A stretch of DNA of 64,000 nucleotides from Tissierellia bacterium KA00581 (GCA_001552895.1 KQ959643.1:67907-131906); one strand, 5' to 3'; positions 1 to 7,962 are shown, counted from the stretch's first letter. Notes: a model not told the origin generated them from the sequence alone. Numbers and translations are program-made.

Positions 1-119
1 AAAAAGGACTTGTTCAAGTAATTACAATAACAGAAAAGCAATTTCAAAAAATGAAAACTTTAGTTGGACAATACAATAACACAATTTTAGATAGTGATGA
101 AAGGATAGAAATATTTTGA
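1..119 (+). CDS. cas2: Cas2, C-terminal fragment
   Basis: Only the last 39 codons are in the window (frame starting at base 3, stop TGA at 117-119). The visible end reads like the last strand of a type II Cas2, with LVQVITITEKQF followed by a short polar tail. Cas2 dimers bridge two Cas1 dimers in the spacer-integration complex. The stop overlaps the TTG start of csn2 in TTGA, the usual tight cas operon order cas9-cas1-cas2-csn2. The call rests on this fragment plus its neighbours; cas9 and cas1 would lie to the left of the window. Confidence 0.75.
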   Translation, partial: KGLVQVITITEKQFQKMKTLVGQYNNTILDSDERIEIF

Positions 120-781
120 AATTACAATTAAAAAATTTTAATTTTAATGTTGATTTAGACGATAAAATTAATACAATTATTATCGAAAATACAATTGAAT
201 ATAGAAAAATAGTAAATTCATTTATTAACGAATTAAATGTTAAAGATGGAAATATATTATTATCAAAAGATATAGAGCTTTTAATGCCCGATAAATATTT
301 ATTTACTTTCTATGATTATTTTTCTTTTGATATTAATAAATATGCATTAAATAAATTTTATAAAAAATTAAAAGAAATATCTATGTTAGAATATTTACCT
401 GAAACATCAAATTTAAAAAATAAAATAGAAGAATATGTATATAAAATTACCAAAGAATATGATTTATACTTAGATATATCATGTGATTTAGATATTATTG
501 AAATATTAAAGTCATTAAATGTAAAAATAAAACAATATGATAAATTATCCCTTGATAAAATTATAAACTATATGAACATAATAAGTGAAATTTTTAATAT
601 TAAACATTTTGTATTCATATCGCTTAAGAATTATTTTACAGAAAAAGAAATTCTTGACTTCTATAAATATATAATATATAATGAATTTAATGTAGTCTTA
701 GTTGAACCTAATAATGTAAAAACTATTCAAACTAAAGAAAAAACTTATATCATTGACAAAGACCTATGTGAAATATATTGA
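116..781 (+). CDS. csn2: Csn2, type II-A CRISPR adaptation protein
   Basis: The 221-residue product has the normal length for Csn2, the subtype II-A signature protein. It forms a tetrameric ring on double-stranded DNA ends and works with Cas1-Cas2-Cas9 in acquiring new spacers. The N-terminus KLQLKNFNFNVDL is typical of the family, and the protein is mixed helix/strand with no membrane segment. The start is TTG at 116, four bases inside the end of cas2, with AAGGA at 101-105 as the ribosome-binding site. It is the last cas gene, and the CRISPR leader starts at once after its stop. Identification is by family resemblance, position after cas2 and the array immediately downstream. Confidence 0.88.
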   Translation: MKLQLKNFNFNVDLDDKINTIIIENTIEYRKIVNSFINELNVKDGNILLSKDIELLMPDKYLFTFYDYFSFDINKYALNKFYKKLKEISMLEYLPETSNLKNKIEEYVYKITKEYDLYLDISCDLDIIEILKSLNVKIKQYDKLSLDKIINYMNIISEIFNIKHFVFISLKNYFTEKEILDFYKYIIYNEFNVVLVEPNNVKTIQTKEKTYIIDKDLCEIY

Positions 782-834
782 TTACATATTGGCTCATAAC
801 CATAAAAACTTTCACCTCAAATCTTTTATTTGAG
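782..834 (+). promoter_or_regulatory. CRISPR leader with ATTTGAG anchor
   Basis: These 53 bases separate csn2 from the first repeat. The last seven bases (828-834) are ATTTGAG, identical to the leader-anchoring motif described for streptococcal type II-A loci, which fixes new spacers at the leader end. CCTCAAA at 815-821 is a perfect inverted copy of TTTGAGG at 829-835, so the anchor and the first base of repeat 1 can form a 7-bp hairpin. This sets the array polarity: new spacers enter at the cas side. Confidence 0.7.
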
Positions 835-1134
835 GTTTGAGAGTAATGTAATCTACATAGGTACTAAGACCACGGAACTTTACTTAAAAATGCAACACTA
901 AGTTTGAGAGTAATGTAATCTACATAGGTACTAAGACTAAAGTTGGGAAGTTTTTTACAACTATGTGTTTGAGAGTAATGTAATCTACATAGGTACTAAG
1001 ACTTATAGGGGTGAAATACTTGTAACTATGCGTTTGAGAGTAATGTAATCTACATAGGTACTAAGACTTATGGAAATTATAAATAATGTTGATTGTCGGT
1101 TTGAGAGTAATGTAATCTACATAGTTACTAAGAT
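835..1134 (+). CRISPR. Type II-A CRISPR array, 5 repeats, 4 spacers
   Basis: Five 36-bp repeats start at 835, 902, 967, 1032 and 1099. Each opens GTTTGAGAGTAATG and the first four end TACTAAGAC. The four spacers are 31, 29, 29 and 31 bases. The first four repeats are identical; the fifth has two changes (G to T in the ATAGGTAC part and C to T at the last base), as expected for the old end away from the leader. The repeat holds the internal palindrome ATGTA-ATC-TACAT. The array is short. I could not match the spacers to any target. Confidence 0.97.
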
Positions 1135-1186
1135 TTATGGTTTTGTTTATTTTTATAAATTTGTCTTTTGTATGTATTTGTTTTGC

Positions 1187-1215
1187 TTGACATTGTGTTT
1201 TATTTATGTTATTAT
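1187..1215 (+). promoter_or_regulatory. Sigma-A promoter for rpmG-secE-nusG
   Basis: TTGACA at 1187-1192 and TATTAT at 1210-1215 are spaced by 17 bp. They lie between the CRISPR array and rpmG, so the ribosomal operon is probably transcribed independently of the array. Transcription would begin near 1222, about 50 bases before the rpmG start. Confidence 0.65.
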
Positions 1216-1272
1216 CTTATGAGGATATAATCTATAGTTATGTCTAATTTGGTTTTTCAAGGAGGTGTTTGC

Positions 1273-1422
1273 ATGAGAGATAAGATTATATTGGCGTGTA
1301 CGGAATGTAAAAACAGAAACTATAATACAAAGAAGAATAAGAAGGTTACTACTAATAGACTTGAGCTTAACAAGTATTGTAATTTTTGTAAAAAACACAC
1401 TCTTCACAGAGAAACAAAATAG
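1273..1422 (+). CDS. rpmG: 50S ribosomal protein L33
   Basis: The product is 49 residues, the normal length of bacterial L33, a small protein of the large ribosomal subunit. It keeps two CxxC pairs (CTEC near the start and CNFC near residue 37), so it is the zinc-binding form rather than the zinc-free paralogue. The ATG at 1273 is preferred over the in-frame ATG at 1240 because GGAGGT lies at 1261-1266 and homologues begin at this methionine. It heads the conserved order rpmG-secE-nusG-rplK-rplA. Confidence 0.95.
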   Translation: MRDKIILACTECKNRNYNTKKNKKVTTNRLELNKYCNFCKKHTLHRETK

Positions 1423-1444
1423 TTAATGAAATGGAGGAAGAGTT

Positions 1445-1651
1445 ATGGCAGTAAAAACTGTTGATCAAACTAAAGCGAAGTCCGGGTTTATGAAGGGCGT
1501 TCGTATTGAATTTAAAAAGATTGTTTGGCCTTCAAAAAAGAGTGTTTTTTATTACAGTCTTGCAGTAATTATAATCTCTATAATCTGTTCTATTATGATT
1601 TGGGGATTTGATAACGTGTTAAAGAAATTGTTGGGTTTAATTATCCGTTAA
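1445..1651 (+). CDS. secE: Preprotein translocase subunit SecE
   Basis: This 68-residue protein has the short single-span form of SecE found in Gram-positive bacteria. The amphipathic stretch with FKKIVWPSKK (about residues 24-33) is the signature of the family. It is followed by one membrane helix (about 36-57) and a short tail. SecE clamps SecY in the plasma-membrane SecYEG channel. It lies 22 bases after rpmG with GGAGGA upstream, and its position just before nusG is conserved across bacteria. Confidence 0.95.
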   Translation: MAVKTVDQTKAKSGFMKGVRIEFKKIVWPSKKSVFYYSLAVIIISIICSIMIWGFDNVLKKLLGLIIR

Positions 1652-1656
1652 TTATT

Positions 1657-1680
1657 AAGGAGGGAAAGGACTTTTAGTCC
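1657..1680 (+). promoter_or_regulatory. nusG ribosome-binding site with intervening hairpin
   Basis: The Shine-Dalgarno AAGGAGGG at 1657-1664 ends 22 bases before the nusG ATG, too far for normal use. Between them GGACT (1668-1672) and AGTCC (1676-1680) form a perfect 5-bp stem with a TTT loop. Folding this 13-base hairpin leaves about nine bases between the SD and the start, an ideal distance. The effect on translation is inferred. Confidence 0.6.
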
Positions 1681-1686
1681 ATTTGT

Positions 1687-2232
1687 ATGACAGAAGAATT
1701 AAAGGATATTAAAAAAGAAAAAGAAAAAGAAGCTAGATGGTATGCTATTCATACATATTCTGGTCACGAAAACAAAGTGAAGGCAAATATTGAAAAGTTG
1801 GTTATTAATCGTGGCAATGATATTGATATTTTTGAGATTGTTGTTCCTACGGTTAAGGAAGAAACAGAAACTGGAAAGGTTAAAGAAAAACAGTTATTTC
1901 CAGGCTATGTTTTAGTTAAAATGATTATAACGGATATTTCTTGGTATTTGGTTAGAAATACTAGGGGTGTTACAGGATTTGTAGGTTCTGGAAATAAACC
2001 TGTTCCGTTATCAGAAAAAGAAGTTGAAGCTCTTGGAGTTTCACAAAAACCATATAATGATGTGGACATAAAACAAGGAGATTCTGTTACTATAATTAAA
2101 GGAGCGTTTAAAGATTTATCCGCTAAGGTTATAGAAGTCTCTGCAGACAATAGTAAATTAAAGGCTTTCGTTTCTTTATTTGGAAGAGATACACTTGCTG
2201 AATTAGATTTTAGCGATGTTGTTAAAAATTAA
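1687..2232 (+). CDS. nusG: Transcription antitermination/termination factor NusG
   Basis: The 181-residue product has the NGN domain (RWYAIHTYSGHENKV at about 17-31, and FPGYVLVKM near 77) and a C-terminal KOW domain (GDSVTIIKGAFKD near 131). NusG binds RNA polymerase and modulates pausing, termination and coupling to translation. An extra lysine/glutamate-rich 16-residue leader precedes the NGN domain. No other in-frame ATG lies between the SD and the conserved part, so the start at 1687 is accepted despite the unusual spacing. It sits between secE and rplK, as in most bacteria. Confidence 0.96.
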   Translation: MTEELKDIKKEKEKEARWYAIHTYSGHENKVKANIEKLVINRGNDIDIFEIVVPTVKEETETGKVKEKQLFPGYVLVKMIITDISWYLVRNTRGVTGFVGSGNKPVPLSEKEVEALGVSQKPYNDVDIKQGDSVTIIKGAFKDLSAKVIEVSADNSKLKAFVSLFGRDTLAELDFSDVVKN

Positions 2233-2276
2233 ATTTGAAAATAATTTGAAAATATTCAAACACAAGATATACGAGA

Positions 2277-2307
2277 GTGGGAGGGGGGTAGCACCCCGAA
2301 AAACCAC
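2277..2307 (+). promoter_or_regulatory. Candidate L1-binding rRNA mimic before rplK
   Basis: GTGG (2277-2280) pairs with CCAC (2304-2307). Inside, GAG faces GAAAAA as an asymmetric loop, and GGGGT/ACCCC form a second stem with an AGC loop. The pattern GTGGGAG, stem, GAAAaaCCAC closely follows the L1-binding helix 76-77 of 23S rRNA as I recall it. L1 represses the rplK-rplA operon through such a mimic in other bacteria. It ends about 12 bases before the rplK SD. Confidence 0.65.
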
Positions 2308-2333
2308 ATTAGTTTTTAAGGAGGAACTATAAA

Positions 2334-2759
2334 ATGGCTAAGAAAGTACAAGCATTAGTAAAATTACAAATTCCAGCAGGAAAGGCAACTCCTGCACCAC
2401 CAGTAGGTACTGCACTTGGACCTCATGGTGTAAATATAATGCAATTTACAAAAGAATTTAATGCAAGAACAGCTGATCAAGCTGGTTTAATTATCCCAGT
2501 TGTGTTAACTGTTTATCAAGACAGATCATTTACATTCATTACAAAGACTCCACCTGTACCTGTATTGATTAAGAAAAAATTAGGTATTGAATCAGGTTCA
2601 AAAGTACCTAATAAGACAAAAGTTGGTAATTTAACTAAAGATCAAGTTAGGGAAATTGCAGAGTTAAAAATGCCAGATTTAAATGCTGCAAGTATTGAAT
2701 CAGCAATTAGTATGGTAAAAGGTACTGCAAGAAGTATGGGTATAACTGTAGAAGAGTAA
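2334..2759 (+). CDS. rplK: 50S ribosomal protein L11
   Basis: The 141-residue product is full length. It contains the conserved N-terminal block [19 protein letters not shown] (about 10-28) with the proline-rich turn targeted by thiopeptides, then [12 protein letters not shown], and the C-terminal rRNA-binding domain ending in [11 protein letters not shown]11 forms the GTPase-associated centre with 23S rRNA. The ATG at 2334 follows AAGGAGG. It is co-transcribed with nusG upstream and rplA downstream, and its leader holds an L1-site mimic. Confidence 0.98.
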   Translation: MAKKVQALVKLQIPAGKATPAPPVGTALGPHGVNIMQFTKEFNARTADQAGLIIPVVLTVYQDRSFTFITKTPPVPVLIKKKLGIESGSKVPNKTKVGNLTKDQVREIAELKMPDLNAASIESAISMVKGTARSMGITVEE

Positions 2760-2765
2760 TATTAA

Positions 2766-2789
2766 GTGGGAGCGAAAAGCGAACACCAC
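2766..2789 (+). promoter_or_regulatory. Second candidate L1 site, before rplA
   Basis: GTGG (2766-2769) pairs with CCAC (2786-2789). The left side continues GAGC and the right side GCGAACA, with a GAAAA loop. It has the same GTGGGAG...CCAC frame as the site before rplK, but a much shorter inner stem. CCAC is directly followed by the rplA Shine-Dalgarno AAGGAGG (2790-2796), so bound protein would cover the start site. Weaker than the first site. Confidence 0.45.
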
Positions 2790-2802
2790 AAGGAGGATAT
2801 AG

Positions 2803-3498
2803 ATGAAAAAAGGTAAGAAATATTTAGAAAGTTTAAAATTAATAGATAAAGCAAACTTATACGATTTAAAAGAAGCTTGTGAATTAGCAGTAAAAACTTC
2901 AACAGCTAAATTTGATGAAACAGTTGAATTACATGTTAAATTAGGTGTTGATTCAAGACATGCTGATCAACAAGTAAGAGGAACAGTTGTATTACCTAAT
3001 GGAACAGGTAAAACTTTAAGAGTTTTAGTTTTATGTAAAGAAAATAAAGTTAAAGAAGCTACTGAAGCTGGTGCTGACTATGTTGGTGCTGATGATTACA
3101 TTCAAAAAATTCAAAATGAAAATTGGTTTGAATTTGATGTTATAGTTGCAACTCCAGATATGATGGGTGTTGTTGGTAGAATTGGTAAAATTTTAGGACC
3201 AAAGGGATTAATGCCTAACCCTAAATCAGGAACTGTTACTTTTAACATAGCAGATGCTGTAAAGGAAATAAAATCAGGTAAAGTTGAATATAGAGTTGAT
3301 AAAGCTAATATTATTCACTCTCCAGTTGGAAAAGTTTCATTTGGAGCTAAGAAAATTGAAGAAAATTTAAGAACTTTGCTTTCAGCTATAGTAAAAGCAA
3401 AACCATCTGCTGCAAAAGGTAAATATTTAAAATCTATCACTATTGCAACAACAATGGGTCCTGGAATAAAACTTTCTTCTACAAAACTTGGAGAATAG
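2803..3498 (+). CDS. rplA: 50S ribosomal protein L1
   Basis: The 231-residue product has the normal L1 length. Conserved parts include [15 protein letters not shown] (domain I), [14 protein letters not shown], and [17 protein letters not shown] near 139-155, the family signature. L1 forms the mobile L1 stalk that helps release the E-site tRNA, and is also a translational repressor of its own operon. The start at 2803 follows AAGGAGG. The operon ends here at a strong terminator; rplJ and rplL, often next in line, are not present. Confidence 0.98.
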   Translation: MKKGKKYLESLKLIDKANLYDLKEACELAVKTSTAKFDETVELHVKLGVDSRHADQQVRGTVVLPNGTGKTLRVLVLCKENKVKEATEAGADYVGADDYIQKIQNENWFEFDVIVATPDMMGVVGRIGKILGPKGLMPNPKSGTVTFNIADAVKEIKSGKVEYRVDKANIIHSPVGKVSFGAKKIEENLRTLLSAIVKAKPSAAKGKYLKSITIATTMGPGIKLSSTKLGE

Positions 3499-3512
3499 TA
3501 AATTGATTAAAT

Positions 3513-3543
3513 AAAAAGACTAGAATTTTTCTAGTCTTTTTTT
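3513..3543 (+). terminator. Intrinsic terminator after rplA
   Basis: AAAAAGACTAGAA (3513-3525) pairs with TTCTAGTCTTTTT (3529-3541), a 13-bp perfect stem followed by T residues. It closes the rpmG-rplA operon. Confidence 0.9.
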
Positions 3544-3681
3544 ATTTAAAAAAATTTATTTTAAGCATAATAAATTTCTATCTAAAATATAATAAATTTT
3601 TATTAAAAAAATATATTTAATAATTAGATTTTATAATTTCACTTAAAGACAAGGAAATATACATAAAAAATTATAATTATA

Positions 3682-3710
3682 TTGACAAATTATATATGTA
3701 TATGTATAAT
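3682..3710 (+). promoter_or_regulatory. Perfect consensus promoter for LRR protein
   Basis: TTGACA at 3682-3687 and TATAAT at 3705-3710 are spaced by exactly 17 bp, with ATATATGTATATG between them. This is a full sigma-A consensus and predicts strong expression. Bases 3544-3681 to its left are AT-rich with no other signal seen. Confidence 0.85.
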
Positions 3711-3759
3711 TAAATTATATTTTTTAATAAAAATATAATTTATTATGTGGAGGATAATT

Positions 3760-6700
3760 ATGAAAGTTAAGAAAAAATTTATTAGTTTAGCTTTAACAAT
3801 TGCTTTATTACAAAGTCCAATTTTTTATGGTGTTTCTAGCGCTACAAAAATTTTGGCACAAGAAGAATATGTAAATGTTCCAGATTATAATCTAAAAAGA
3901 GGTTTTTTAGAAGCTCTTAGGTCTTTAGAAAAAAATCACACTCCTGTTACAGATAGTGATATTAGGTCTGCAAAGTTTACAAAAAAAGATTTAGAAAAAA
4001 TTGTTAATTTAAGTCCTGAAGTTTGTGTTGCTCACTGTGCAACCGAAGAGGGAGTTAAAATTCATGATTTAACTGGTATTGAATATTGTATTAATCTTGA
4101 AAGTTTATCTCTTGTAAATCAAAGAGTAACAGATATTTCCCCAGTTAAAAATTTAACTAAACTAAAAAAACTTGATCTTAGAAATAATGCCGAAAAAGGA
4201 AAAGTTATAGAGGATATTTCTGCACTTAAAAAGCTTGTAAATCTTGAACAGTTAGATTTATCGCAGGCAAAAATAAAAAATGTGGATTTTTTAAAAAATC
4301 TTAAAAAGTTAAAAAAATTAAATTTAATGTCAAACAAATTAACTGATATAAGTTTTTTAAAAGAATTTGTAAATCTTACATATCTTGACCTTTCTTATAA
4401 TAGGATAAATGATGTTACACCTTTAAATAATTTAGTAAATCTTGAAATTTTAAAGCTTTCTTGTAATCCGACTGCCATTGGGGGAGAAACTTTTGAAAAA
4501 ATAAAAGATATTAGTTCTTTAAAAAATTTAAGAAATTTATCTGAATTTTCCATTTCAAATCATGATATAAAAGATATTTCCGTTGTTAAAAATTTTAAAA
4601 ATTTATCTTTTTTAGAAATTAATAATAATAAAATAGATGATTTTTCAGTTATTTTTAATTTGCCTAATCTTTCTAAAGCGTGGGTTATAGGAAATAAAGA
4701 AAATTTAACAAATGAGAATAAAGATTTTAAAGAAGCTAAAGAAATTTTTAATGCTTTAAATAAATCTTCTTTAACTAAAAGTGATATTTCAAATATTGAC
4801 TCTCTTTTAAATGCTAAGCCAAGTGTAAAAGCATTTTTTTCAAATGATAGAATTAAGTCTTTAGAAAATTTAAAAAATGATTTAAAGGTAAAAGAAAGTA
4901 TTGAAAATAAAGTTTTTGATGATATAAAATTAGAACTAATTAAAGGAGAAATCTTAAAAGTAAAAAATCCTAAAGCAAAACAAATAACAGAGGGGTTTGA
5001 TATTTCAAAGATAAAAAATAAACTTCCTAAAACTGTTGATGTTATTATAAAGAAAGAAAAAGATGAAGTTAAAGAAAAAACTTATGGTATCATTAAGAAA
5101 GATGAAAGAGATAGAGATATTTTAAGCTTTTTGCTTATTGATGAAAATAATAAAATAATTAAAGATGAAGTTTCTTTTACCTATGAAAAAGAAGGTAAAA
5201 AAACCATAAAATCAAAAGATGGATATTTAGATATTACAATTGATATGATGCAGACTATGCAAAATTTTGATACAAATTTTTCTCTTAATAGCACTAAATA
5301 TAAACTGATTAATCCTTATAACCACAGTTTTGCATTTTCACTTGCAAAAACTACTCCAACAAAAATGAGAATGTTAAATGACAAAGCTTATTATGATCAG
5401 ACAGATAGAGAGTTTGAAAAATTACTTGTTGTAAAATTACAAAAGGTAAGTGAAAATGAAACTGTAGATCCTAATGAAGGTGAAAATCCAAAGGTTAAAA
5501 AAGATGAAAATATTGGAGTTAAAGATAAAAAACTTATTCTAAAAATTATAGATGAAAATGGTGCTTTAGTTACAGAGCCTACTTTAACTGCAAAAGATAC
5601 TGAAGGAGTTTCTGGTATTGTAACTGCAAAGAAAGAAAATAATTATTATATTTTTAATATATCTGAAGATTATGAATACAATTTAATTTTTAATTCACAA
5701 AATTATGACCTTGTATCTAAGATAGACGGATTTAGTACAAGTTATCCAAATGGAGTTACTCATATAAAATTAAATGGAATAAATACTAAAATTAAAGATA
5801 TAGAAAATAAAGAAAATCGTGATGAATATTTTACAATAAAAGTAAAATCTAAAAATAATGTTACACCACTTCCTAAGCCAACACCTAATGTTCCAAAGAA
5901 AACTGCTGAGGGTGAATTTATTAAAAATAATAAAGGCGAAAGCTTAAAACTTTGTATAATTGATGAAAATAAAAATACAGTTTTAGAAAATTTAACATTT
6001 TCATATGCTGGAAATGAAATCAAATCACATAGTGGTTACGCTACATTTTCATCAACTGGAAAAAATGAAGAAAATGCAATAACTTTAAAATCAAATAATT
6101 ATAAATTAAAATATGATTTTAAAATAACGTCATCAAATAGGTTTAAGGAGCTTTCAAAAATTTATGTTTATGATGAAGAATCAAAAAAATATGTTAGTTT
6201 ACCTTTAGTGGGACTTAAAAATAATCCAGTATTAAAACCTATTTTAGTTTTAGTTGTAGAAAAAAATAAAAATGGCTCTGAGTATAATAACAATGAAAAT
6301 AAGCCTAATTCTAATGAAAATAATCAAAACCCACAAGATAAGGTCGGTATTAAAGACAATACAATTTTCTTTAAATTAGTTGACGAAAAAGATAATGCTA
6401 TAACAGATGTAAAATTACAAAGTTATTGTGCAGATTTTGATTTAACTAAAAATTTTGAAAATAAAGATGGATTATTTTCTGTTAAAAATAGTGCAGAAGA
6501 TGGAGAATTTACCTTAAAACTTATATCAAATAAATATGCTTTAAAAGAAAAAGTAAGCTATGAAACTAAGTCAAAGTATATAAATGGATTTATGCAAAGT
6601 TATTTTTCTAAGGTAACAAATGGAAATGAAGTGCTAACTTTAACTCAAGGGATGGATACAAAAAATATAAATGAAAAATACTTTGTAATTAAGCTTAATA

Positions 6701-7956
6701 CTTTAAAACCTTTATCAACAGTAATAAGTAAAGATTTATCATCTACAAATACTTTAAAAAATAGTAATATATTTTTAGAGAGCTTATTCTTTTTAAAAAG
6801 TGCTATTCAAAATACAGATGTAGAAAATGAAACTACTATAGAAAAAGTAAAGGTCAATTGGGATTTAAGTACTTTAAAAAATACTAAAGGGACTTATAAA
6901 ATAAAAGGAGATTTAATTTTTGATGAAAATATTAAAAATCCTAAAAATTTAACTGCTACTTTAAAAATAGTTGTAAAAGAAAAGAAACAAAAAGAAGATA
7001 AAAATGAATTCTTAGGTAATATAATCAAAGAAAATGGAAATACTATATTTAAAATAGCGTTAATTGACAAAAATAAAGAGCTAATTACGGATTCTATAGT
7101 AGTTTCAAATGGAGAAAAAAATTTTATTTCTAAAGATGGATATGTAGAAGTTGAAGCATTAGAGGGAAAAAATACCATAAAAATCGTAGATGAAAACTAC
7201 AAAGGTATATATGATAAATATAAAAATGATGATTTCATTTCATATCAATTATTTGATAAAACTTTAATAAGTTTAAATAACAAATCCATTAAAGATATTT
7301 CAGAACTTGGTATTGGTAGACATTTAAGACTTATTGTAGCTAAAAAAGATAAAATAAATGACGATATGGGTAGTGATAATCCAAGTAATCCAAATAATCC
7401 AAATAAACCAAATAAACCAAACGAAAAACTAAATGTAATTTTTACAAAAGAAAAAGATGCAAATATTAAATCGGATGCTTTAAAAGAAATTTTAAATGAA
7501 AATTTAATTTTAAAAATATTAAACAAAAATGAATTTTTAAAAGATTTAGAATTTTTTAAAGATAAGGATGTAGATATTTTTGATATATTTGTAGAAAATA
7601 CAAAAACTAATAAAATTATAAAACTTCCAAATGGAAATTACAAAGTAACTTTGACAAAGAAAAAAGATAAAGAAGTTATAAATGTATATAACATAAAAGA
7701 AAATAAAGAACTTATAAAACATATATTTACACAAGATGATAAGACTGTTACATTTGAAACTACCCACCTTTCATTATATGCTATAGAATATAAAACAAAA
7801 GTTAATGATAATGACGATTTAAATAAAGATTCAAATGATAACAATACACAATTACCTAAAACAAATATTAATAGTTATACAAGTTATTTAATTTTGATGT
7901 TAGTTTTTTCAACTATAGTTTTATTTATAAGAAAAAAATTTATAAATAACAAATAA
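3760..7956 (+). CDS. Large LRR surface protein, sortase-anchored
   Basis: The 1398-residue protein starts at ATG 3760 behind GGAGG (3749-3753); the in-frame ATG at 3745 precedes the SD. It has a Sec signal peptide (MKVKKKFISLALTIALL, cleavage near residue 35). Leucine-rich repeats of internalin type follow at about 100-312 (LTKLKKLDLRNN, LVNLEQLDLSQ). Next come five divergent modules starting near residues 452, 586, 726, 862 and 1091, each opening like LxxxxIDENN and ending in an NYKL-like motif. A bacterial Ig-like segment (about 1025-1075) has WDLSTLKNTKGTYKIKG. An Asn/Pro linker and a domain shared with the surface protein at 47298 precede LPKTN (1365-1369), a membrane helix and a basic tail. 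Probably an adhesin; the ligand is unknown. Confidence 0.85.
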   Translation: MKVKKKFISLALTIALLQSPIFYGVSSATKILAQEEYVNVPDYNLKRGFLEALRSLEKNHTPVTDSDIRSAKFTKKDLEKIVNLSPEVCVAHCATEEGVKIHDLTGIEYCINLESLSLVNQRVTDISPVKNLTKLKKLDLRNNAEKGKVIEDISALKKLVNLEQLDLSQAKIKNVDFLKNLKKLKKLNLMSNKLTDISFLKEFVNLTYLDLSYNRINDVTPLNNLVNLEILKLSCNPTAIGGETFEKIKDISSLKNLRNLSEFSISNHDIKDISVVKNFKNLSFLEINNNKIDDFSVIFNLPNLSKAWVIGNKENLTNENKDFKEAKEIFNALNKSSLTKSDISNIDSLLNAKPSVKAFFSNDRIKSLENLKNDLKVKESIENKVFDDIKLELIKGEILKVKNPKAKQITEGFDISKIKNKLPKTVDVIIKKEKDEVKEKTYGIIKKDERDRDILSFLLIDENNKIIKDEVSFTYEKEGKKTIKSKDGYLDITIDMMQTMQNFDTNFSLNSTKYKLINPYNHSFAFSLAKTTPTKMRMLNDKAYYDQTDREFEKLLVVKLQKVSENETVDPNEGENPKVKKDENIGVKDKKLILKIIDENGALVTEPTLTAKDTEGVSGIVTAKKENNYYIFNISEDYEYNLIFNSQNYDLVSKIDGFSTSYPNGVTHIKLNGINTKIKDIENKENRDEYFTIKVKSKNNVTPLPKPTPNVPKKTAEGEFIKNNKGESLKLCIIDENKNTVLENLTFSYAGNEIKSHSGYATFSSTGKNEENAITLKSNNYKLKYDFKITSSNRFKELSKIYVYDEESKKYVSLPLVGLKNNPVLKPILVLVVEKNKNGSEYNNNENKPNSNENNQNPQDKVGIKDNTIFFKLVDEKDNAITDVKLQSYCADFDLTKNFENKDGLFSVKNSAEDGEFTLKLISNKYALKEKVSYETKSKYINGFMQSYFSKVTNGNEVLTLTQGMDTKNINEKYFVIKLNTLKPLSTVISKDLSSTNTLKNSNIFLESLFFLKSAIQNTDVENETTIEKVKVNWDLSTLKNTKGTYKIKGDLIFDENIKNPKNLTATLKIVVKEKKQKEDKNEFLGNIIKENGNTIFKIALIDKNKELITDSIVVSNGEKNFISKDGYVEVEALEGKNTIKIVDENYKGIYDKYKNDDFISYQLFDKTLISLNNKSIKDISELGIGRHLRLIVAKKDKINDDMGSDNPSNPNNPNKPNKPNEKLNVIFTKEKDANIKSDALKEILNENLILKILNKNEFLKDLEFFKDKDVDIFDIFVENTKTNKIIKLPNGNYKVTLTKKKDKEVINVYNIKENKELIKHIFTQDDKTVTFETTHLSLYAIEYKTKVNDNDDLNKDSNDNNTQLPKTNINSYTSYLILMLVFSTIVLFIRKKFINNK

Positions 7957-7962
7957 AAAGTT

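Noticed and set aside
938..1031. Spacers 2 and 3 both end in AACTATG
   Set aside because: Overall only about half of the positions agree, too little to claim a common source or duplication.
1204..1407. 67-codon ORF on the - strand over rpmG
   Set aside because: It is a shadow of rpmG with no SD and a low-complexity product.
2235..2274. Possible promoter before rplK (TTGAAA with TATACG)
   Set aside because: The -10 is poor and the start would fall inside the L1-like fold; co-transcription with nusG is simpler.
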